A DNA stretch of 64,000 bases from Pontederia crassipes (lineage: Eukaryota > Streptophyta > Magnoliopsida > Commelinales > Pontederiaceae): assembly GCA_030549335.1 (NCBI GenBank), contig CM060196.1, positions 25,564,501 through 25,628,500 of the forward strand, given 5' to 3'. Every line of letters begins with the position of its first letter. Position 1 is the first letter of the stretch. The notes under the pieces are model-generated. The model worked only from the letters and a program-made list of their open reading frames with translations. It searched no databases and had not been told where the DNA came from. The position numbers and the translations under genes are program-made. Of this stretch, positions 56,801-64,000 are shown in pieces.

Positions 56801-59707
56801 TGTTATTATGGATAAAAAACTTCCAAAGAGACTTCAGGAATCAAAGGGATCAAAAATCATATGGCATCATTTACCCAAACAAGTCAATGAAATAATGGAT
56901 CTTTTCAACTTTTTTCTCATATTGTGATGTTTGCATCTTCTTCAAGTACTGGACATGTTAATCAGTGAGTGGATGTTATTGGACGCATACTAGAGGAGTG
57001 AGGATCAGATTACCTTTCAGACAATCCCGAAATGAAGTTGATGGTTTGAAGCACCACAACAACTTTGATAAATCCAGAATCCACCAAGGAATGTGAACAA
57101 GCATAAATAATTTTATCGAATAAACTAGAAGTGGTTATTATTATTATCCAGGTTGAGTCTCCTTTTAATAGGTTTTTACAACCATGCTCGAAACAAACTA
57201 GGAACATAAATAAAACAAACTAGAACAATAATAACTAAAAAACAATATGACAAAAATGTCTATAAGATAAGGACTACTACATCTTAAATCACATATAGCA
57301 TATAACATGTCATGCTCCATACATTTCTGGCATTTATATTTGCTGCAAAGAACAAATGGCATGCTGAAGTGTTTGTAACTGAAAATTACAAAGTGAAACT
57401 AATTCAAAAATCTGTAGAAAAGCATCAAACAAGAATATAATTTTGATTACCTTTTCTCACTCATAACAATAATTGAATTTTAGTTGAATTGGAGAATACT
57501 TGTGCAAAAAAACAAAAATCTAGGGTAATCATTATGCTTACTTTATGATAATCAAAGCAATGTCATTAACTTGTGTGTGCACTCTTTATATTATGCTAAA
57601 GCAGCATGGTAAAAAAGGCCAGCAGAACCAATTTAAGCCTTGAGGGAACAACAAGCTGATGCAAAAACAAAAGTTTAGGATAGTAGATGAACCTGATAAT
57701 AATTGATTGGTTGACTTCGTCTGCAATTGAAAGAATCAAATGCTGAGTGTCAGAAACCTATCAAACTCCGAATTGAGGAAGCTATAATGGCCATTAGCTG
57801 GATTACCTCGTATCATTTCGCGTATTGCTGTATCAGCTATTGCATAAACATGTGGGTTACTTATAGTTTTCCGCCTATATGCTTCAATAAACTCGTTTCC
57901 ATAGAGATGAACCTCTTTGAATGGGTTAATAGCGACCAAAACTGGTCCTGCTTTAGTCTAAATTGCAAAAATGAGAGTTAAAAATGAATTCTCTGATACA
58001 AATTGAAGAATATGAATATCACAAGTAGCTACTCACATATATCATATCTCGGGAGTATCTAAATTGCAAGTTATACAAGACAGAAGGTTCATGTAGATAA
58101 CTAAGCTGCATAAGATCATCCACTCCATCAAGAATTTCAGGGTTTGCAGGCAGCAAACTCTCTGTGTTAAGCTTCAAAACCTAAATGCAAGGATACAATC
58201 CAAAGAGTTAAAAAAGATAAAGAGAAAAACAGAATAAGTATATGTGCATATTGATAAATACTTTCAGAAACTTACTTCACCCTCAGGGAGGCATAAAACA
58301 GACTCTGGCCCAGAGGTTGATAGTATTTTTCCTAACACCCAATTTCCATCAGGAAGTTCGCACCAGGCTTGAAGTTTCTGAAACAATAAGCTTCAAAATG
58401 TAGGTCTTGCAATCAATAGATGCAATATTTATCACATGATATTAACAGCACAATGTAACTTAGGATAAGCAGTAATGATACATCTGTATATTGGTTCTCA
58501 TGAAGTGCAAAAGCAACATGAAAGTTATATATAATGTCACCAGAGGAAAGCTCAAAATATGTGCAAATTATTCTTCCAATAATATCAAGTTTCATAAAAA
58601 GAACAATGTGTCTATAAGGTTGAGATTACCTTCCAAGGGAAATCCGATCACAACCAGTTTCTTTAGACATAAATAACAAACAAAACATCTCCACCAGTTA
58701 TAGTATTAATGAAGTGGCAATCAAACTCATCTTCTCAGGACATAGACAGAAAGAGACAAAGAAGTCAAAAGTTGAGGGAATTTACAAGATTATTTAGGGA
58801 AAACAGTGATATTACTTAGGAAAAACTAGAATTCTCGAGCTAAGAAGAACCAAGTAAAAGAGAGTATGTTTTCACTGGCTTAATCCAGATGCAAAGTTGA
58901 TGCCCAATCTTTTGGTTCAGTAATGTGAAACTTCAAGGTACAATACATGTTATAGGTAGACTCCACAATGATCACAGGTGGACAAGCAAATGATCCATTA
59001 ACGTAAAACTGATAAGTAGCACAAAGGAATCCTAACTTGTAAATCAAAGTAACACTGAGAATTTCATGCTAAATGAACGAAAACATTTTTAAAATGTACT
59101 ACAAATTAACAGCGCCAACCAGAAATTAAAATGACACCAGCACTACTACAAATAGTACTATTTAGGCCAATCAAGTGAAGAAACAGGCATGCATCAATTT
59201 GATCTCTATGGCCGAGATGACAGTCAACAATGTAAATGTAAGCAACATAACAGTTACCTTCTTTGCACCATATGAACTCCTATCTTCCCACATATACTCA
59301 TACGTAACAGGCGAGATCGGTGGTGTCCGTGAAGTTGCCGAATTCGATAAACTCTCCTCTCCACGTGCCTCTTGTTCAGGCCCCTCCTCGAGAGAAGCGA
59401 CCTTGGAGCTGTAAGGTGAATCCTCCTCCACCTCCGCGCTCTTTGTGACCTCTTCCTTCAAAGCCCCTAGATTTGCAACGGACTCAACACCAGATTCGAC
59501 TTCTACCTTCTTCGCACCATCCGCAGCTGGTGGGTCTTCGGCAGGCGAGCCGCTGGTGAACCTGAAGTCCTGCGGCAGAGACTTCACCGATTGCAGCGCA
59601 GCCGGCCGTGGGGGCACCCGAGGCTTCGCCTTCGTCCGCTCCGGCCTCGGCGGCGTCTTCTTCTTCGTCCGCTCCGGCCTCGGTATCGGCATTTCCACGG
59701 AAGCCAT
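47833..59707 (-). CDS. Class VIII myosin heavy chain (ATM1-like)
   Basis: Plant actin motor, known at plasmodesmata, cell plate and endosomes. 23 exons (minus): 59707-59258, 58377-58276, 58180-58037, 57957-57807, 57720-57693, 56538-56373, 56251-56188, 56072-56059, 55980-55896, 55645-55542, 55456-55318, 55024-54906, 54831-54679, 54596-54507, 54014-53937, 53104-52946, 52862-52656, 50232-50027, 49929-49794, 49709-49580, 49481-49335, 49256-49177, 48498-47833; 1205 aa, one frame. P-loop GESGAGKT (293-300), switch I NDNSSR (341-346) and switch [10 protein letters not shown] (565-572) are intact. Four IQ motifs (about 870-975) are followed by a coiled coil and a tail ending [14 protein letters not shown], as in Arabidopsis ATM1 (1166 aa). 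The N-terminal extension is Pro/Arg-rich with a PRPERTK repeat. The whole gene looks functional. Large introns hold transposon debris. Confidence 0.96.
48704..49053 (+). mobile_element. RTE-type LINE, 5'-truncated 3' end
   Basis: About 350 bp encoding the C-terminal end of the plant RTE polyprotein ([34 protein letters not shown], then stop). The tail GGGATAAGGCTTTG plus GTT repeats follows. A 21-bp target duplication beginning TTGAATATGATTTG flanks it (48683-48703 and 49054-49074). It sits in the last intron of the myosin gene, opposite to the direction of transcription. Confidence 0.92.
51137..51877. mobile_element. hAT-like non-autonomous element in a myosin intron
   Basis: Ends read inward as CGGGTGCGCACAGTTAACC (left) and AAGGGTGAGCAATGGTCAATT (right), which resemble the GGGTGAGCA termini of plant hAT MITEs. 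The subterminal regions are rich in GGTTAACC / TTAACTGAAT words. A loose 8-bp match (AAGATGAT and ACAATGAT) may be an eroded target duplication. It lies in the 2.4-kb intron between exons 17 and 18 and is itself interrupted by an RTE fragment. Confidence 0.6.
51294..51460 (-). mobile_element. RTE LINE-derived short fragment nested in the hAT-like element
   Basis: On the minus strand it ends with the plant RTE tail (GGTGGGATAAGGCTTTG-like, then GTT repeats). It begins with the GC-rich ATAGCCGGTTCCAAGTCCGG stretch found in RTE leader regions, so it is an internally deleted copy without coding sequence. The direct repeat GTTAAAAACCTA (51282-51293 and 51461-51472) marks the target duplication. 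Confidence 0.82.
56059..56072 (-). CDS. 14-nt microexon (exon 8) of the myosin gene
   Basis: Supplies the end of the TFLLEK motif: exon 7 ends with one base of the Phe codon, these 14 bases complete Phe and add LLEK, and exon 9 continues SRVVQ. It is preceded by GGACAG and followed by GTAGCA on the coding strand. It is required by both the reading frame and the family alignment, and a gene finder could easily miss it. Confidence 0.9.
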
Positions 59708-60190
59708 CCTCGCAACTCTTAAGAAACCCTAAAAATCCAACCTTGGAAGCTTGCAACGGAAATGCGCCAATCTTCTCACACAATTCTCACCTCAAAACAC
59801 ACCAAAACCCAAACCCATACGGAAAAAGCTAGAAAAAAGAAGAATCTTTGCAAGATTGTTGGATTCAGAGCATCGTCAAACGAAAAACTCGAAACCCCCG
59901 AGAGAGGATGAAGAAATAGTGATCCTGGAAGCTAAGACCGAGTAAAGGCAACAGCTAATATTGTCCAAAAAAATTCGTGGAAAGGTGGTATCTTGAAGAG
60001 ATCCGCGAGGCCGGGGGACTTCGAAGAAGAGAAACAGAAGAAAACAAGAAGAAACTTGAAGGGATTAATCGGTGGAAATTTGCAACAATCGGAAGGAAGG
60101 GGAAGGATGGAGGGAGGGGAAATGGAGAAGGGGAAAGAAAAGGTCTCTCTTTTTTCTTCTCACTGGAGAGAGAGAGAGAGAGACCGAAGT
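59708..60190 (-). promoter_or_regulatory. Leader and proximal promoter of the myosin gene
   Basis: On the coding strand this stretch is CT-rich, with a short GA/CT microsatellite at about 60165-60182, as is common in plant 5' leaders. No clear TATA box is seen at a fixed distance. Splicing in the leader cannot be excluded. Confidence 0.4.
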
Positions 60191-61986
60191 CCTTTGCCAC
60201 CTTACTCTCTGTCCCTTTTCTTATTTCCAAATATTTTTACCACCATATAATATTTTATATGGCTACTTCTCTTCGTATATGTATATTCACAAAAAAATTG
60301 TATGGGCCTAAATTTCAAAAATATATATATAACTAAAATAAATTAAAAGCGCCCTTTTTGGCAACTATTTTAAGAGGAATTGGGTAGAGTAACGTGTCAG
60401 ATACATAGAGGACCCACACCTCATCGCCCCGATATACCCCTCATAAGTACGCATTATCACCGAGCTGCGGCTAAAGAGACCGCGCGTAATAAAGGCATAA
60501 GAGTAGGGGTATAAATGGAAAAATACGGCAAAATTATGTTTAAAAGTTTGATTTAATGGCGAACCTTCGAAGATATAGGGAGGGAAGGAAGAGGGTGACG
60601 AGAGTCCACGGGGACCGTTTTGAATGGGATCCGTCGGATCCGGATCGGACGGCGGAGAGGCGGATTCTAAGTTTAAATTCTCGAGTCGCCAATTGGTCCG
60701 GCCGACTGGGACCGGGACAAACGTTTGAACGGTCTCGCGCTGGTTGGCGTCTTGTTGTTATTAATTTTTGTATTATAAATAAAACAAATGGAGGTGGATG
60801 CTGCCGGTGAGATTACCTTCTTAATTATTATTATATATATATATATATTAATCACTGATTAATGTCCTGTTTTGTATTTTGATTTTTCATGAGTGTTGAT
60901 TTTTTGAATCAGAAGAGAACAAAGGAAAAGTTAAGATGTAGGAATTGGTGCAGGTGATTATGGTAACATTAGATGACCCCAATGATTACAGTAATAAATG
61001 TTAATTGATTAAGAAGTTAGTATATGTATATTTTAGTTGCCAATACAAAAAAGTAAGATCTATTTCATCTTCATATGCACTTATATTTTTTTTCTTACTT
61101 TTTAATTTCTCTACTTTATGGAAGAAGAAAAATGACATCTTGTGAAAGCACGTTGCATAAAGTTTTTTTTTATGTGACCCACACCGAGACAAGTTAAATT
61201 TTCTTAATTTGGGGTTTCTTTTTTATTTGGTTGGTAAGTGGCCGCATAATTTTGCAATCAGGGTTTGGAATCATGTGTCATAAGCATCATGCGTTGGTTC
61301 CAAGTATACTGTTCCTCTTATCACTGAAATATATAATATATATTATATATGTTGGTGACACATCATATTTGTTTTTTTTTTCGTCTAATAAAAAAAGTGG
61401 TCTCAAGCATTGGATGTTGGCGATTGGTGTATATGATAAAATTTAATTTAAATTATCTTATGTAGTATCGGATAATATGAAATTTTCTTTCGGTTAATTA
61501 ATTATGATGCCGATATTGCTAAGTAATTTGGAATATAAAAAAATAACATAAATAATTAGATATCAGTTGTACCGACAACACAACTCTTCTTTTTTTATAA
61601 AAATGTTAAAAATATCTTTTTTATTTAAGATGGACTTTTTAATATTAAAAAAGAATCAAATTATATTGATTTCACATGTTTCTTAAGTTAAATATTATGA
61701 AACCCTAAAAATATCTGTTGTGTATGGTCCAATTACCTGGTGAACTGGATCCTGAAACAAGAAAGTCGAAATTTCAGGAGAGATACAAACTTTTATGCTC
61801 GTTATCTTCAAAGGGCCACACAAAAAAGGTTTTTTTTTCTCAGAAAAAAAAAAAGGAAAGTCTTTTATAGTAACAGGGATGAACTCTTCAAGCCTCTTAA
61901 GAATTCTTGCTTGATTTGACCGAGACCATTTTATTCTTGATAGTTTATCAATTTTAGTTTTCTTAAGAACTCTGATGGTCCCATTA
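60191..61986. other. Intergenic region right of the myosin gene
   Basis: About 60370-60800 is less AT-rich and probably contains distal promoter sequence. An 84-codon plus-strand frame there lacks any known motif. The remainder is AT-rich with a TATATA run near 60830-60850. No supported gene. Confidence 0.45.
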
Positions 61987-62515
61987 TGTTTTATTTGGCA
62001 AATAAATAATGAACAGGTCGGGTGGAGTGGTATTGTGTGTGATGTGTGATAAAATATGGTGTCATTAGATAATAAATTATAAAATATGTGGGGTAAGGTA
62101 TTGAAAGTTTTATTTATGTAAAAATTATTTTATCCTTCATTATATGCTAAACTATTTATAATATTTAGTAACAAATAAATATTTGTCTTCTAGTTTTTTA
62201 TCACTTACTTCATTTTTTTCTTCTATTTTTTTTTTTGATATTTTTTTTGATATTATTTATTTTTTGTAATTATTTTATTCATCTATTTAAAAGTTAAAAT
62301 AAAAGATCGATAAATATAAATAAACATTATTTTATTATAATAATTAGTTACGAATATGAGAGAGATTAAAGGTTAATAAGAGAGAAGAAAGAAAAGAGAA
62401 AGGAAGAAAAAGAAAGAGGAGAGAAGGTCAATTTAATGTAAAATTATTAATTTCCTCTCATTCCATTTATTTATACATTATCATTTCACTATGTTCTCTA
62501 ATATAAAAAAACGTA
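61987..62515. mobile_element. MITE related to the Harbinger-like element at 34698
   Basis: Shares the order of words seen at 34698-35325: a GGTGGAGTGG/GGTGGTGG start, AATATGGTGT, TAAATTATAAAA, AAGTTTTATTTAT, TATTTAGTAA.AAATAAATATTT and a CTCATTCC end. It is diverged and its ends are approximate. Confidence 0.55.
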
Positions 62516-64000
62516 TGAAAATGTTGAAAGAATTATCCTTTTGTAATCATACCATTCTCGAAATTCCATATAGACATCTAGGTTTATTGGAACACGTAAG
62601 AATAAGAAATCTATATAAGAATTTAAATAAATATGTTTACATATAAAAAATATCACAAAATATTATATATTTTTTACTATAATATCCTTTTATAAATAAT
62701 ATCAATTTTATACGATTGGATCCAAACTTATTAATTTCATAATGAATGTATAATAAGTAATAACATAAGAATATTTTGTTTAAATAAATATGATAATAAT
62801 ATATTATAAAAGAATATTTATAATAATTAATAATATATAATAATATTTCTATTATGTTGTCTACTGTATTTTATCTTTTATTACATAAAAATCTTAAGGA
62901 CAAGTATGGTAAGAATATGTAAATCATGTTGACACCTTCATCTTGGATAATATAGATTGTTCTCTAACTAAAAAATTACTTTAGACAATTTAGATTATCT
63001 ATAAATCTAAAATAAATAAATAAGATAATGTGATAGATGCAAATAATTTTAAGTTGACATTATCACTTAAAGTGATCAAAACTTGATTATGACACTTGGT
63101 TATGCATCAATTTTTTCCCCACTCATGGGTTATAATTTCCACTATTATATTTTAGCTTTAATTTGGAAGGGTGTTGCTCCCTCAATGGATCAAATTTGGA
63201 AGTGTGATGCTCCTTCAATCACAACAATTGGAACATTTATTATTATTCTTAATTTGTTATTAAAACATTTTTAAATTTCGGATTAAGATATATGTGTTTG
63301 CTAGGATTGCATCCAAAAAATTTTTGAAAAAGTTTGTTGAAAGAGAAAAAAAACTTGTTAACAACTAACAATAAATTAATTTATTGGTAGTAAATTGAAC
63401 ATAGAGAAAAAAAGAGCATAAAATGAAATTCTAAAATATTATCATATGAACATCTTTAACACTAGTACAATGTTGTTTAATGGATTTGAGATGCTTCTAA
63501 TAAATTTGGTCAACAAGACTTTGTCGAACAAAAACTTAAAACTGATAGACACACCATTATATTTTTCAAAAAAAACCAATAACTTCTTTTTATGATTTTC
63601 TTAATTTATATTATTTCCTTAGTAATTTATAAAATAATTCAATAGATAAAACATTATCACTTTTCACACAAATTTTTAAATATTATTTCTTTTTATTATC
63701 ACTCTAATTTTTTAGTTGAATAATTTAAAAATAATAATGAGCAAATCACTTATATTTATTGCTAATTGTATTGTTTAGTAAGCTTACTAATTTATGTTAT
63801 TGTATCTACTACATTATTAATAAGTTATGTTTAAATGCTTGATATTAATAATGGAATGTGGGTGAACTATTTGATGATCTATTAATTAATGTACTAGTAT
63901 AAAATGCGACAATTGAGTATCATAAAAACAATTTGAAAATTTTGTATCATTTGTAATCTCCCGTCCTCAATCAATTATTGGACAAATTTGAAATGAATGG
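62516..64000. other. AT-rich intergenic DNA to the window end
   Basis: Very AT-rich with many TTATTA and AAATAT stretches. No gene, RNA or element edge that I can support. Confidence 0.5.

Noticed and set aside
60556-60810. 84-codon plus-strand frame upstream of the myosin gene
   Set aside because: No domain or codon signature, and it ends in low-complexity sequence; not supported as a gene.

Overview
The window is nuclear DNA of a flowering plant. It holds genes with many short exons and GT-AG introns, AT-rich intergenic DNA, a class VIII myosin, an ABI3/FUS3/LEC2-type B3 factor, plant-type PRMT6 genes, and plant mobile elements (Ty1/copia and probable Ty3 LTR remains, hAT-like and PIF/Harbinger-like MITEs, plant RTE LINE tails). 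I cannot name the species. All exon models below were built by eye; the three intact host genes each keep one frame across every exon boundary.

Left part (1-36,670): a head-to-tail array of PRMT6-like protein arginine methyltransferase copies, all on the minus strand. Copy 0 (1390-1779) is only the 3' end, abruptly joined to a broken 3' fragment of DNA ligase 1 on the plus strand (2127-3377). Copy 1 (13356-20040) is a complete 13-exon gene for about 403 aa. Copy 2 (22319-28707) is a complete 13-exon gene for about 377 aa with a degraded N-terminus. Copy 3 (29668-36670) is a shredded pseudogene holding a copia element, a Harbinger-like MITE and a long-TIR element. The 3' flank of copy 2 is nearly identical to the left edge of the window, so a recent segmental duplication lies on top of the older tandem array. 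LTR-retroelement remains fill much of 4.3-9.1 kb.

Middle (36,670-47,800): mostly AT-rich DNA, a second long-TIR element with a GC-rich core (38635-39589), and a nine-exon plus-strand gene (40631-44672) for a B3 transcription factor of about 381 aa in the ABI3/FUS3/LEC2 group. A TATA box and an RY element lie upstream of it.

Right part (47,800-64,000): a complete 23-exon minus-strand class VIII myosin gene (59707-47833, about 1205 aa) with a 14-nt microexon. Its introns carry an RTE LINE tail and a hAT-like element with a second RTE tail nested inside. The last 4 kb are AT-rich with one MITE related to the one in PRMT copy 3.

The genes do not form a pathway. They are unrelated plant genes side by side; the coherent story is repeated duplication and decay of the PRMT6 locus. 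I saw no tRNA, rRNA or CRISPR array.
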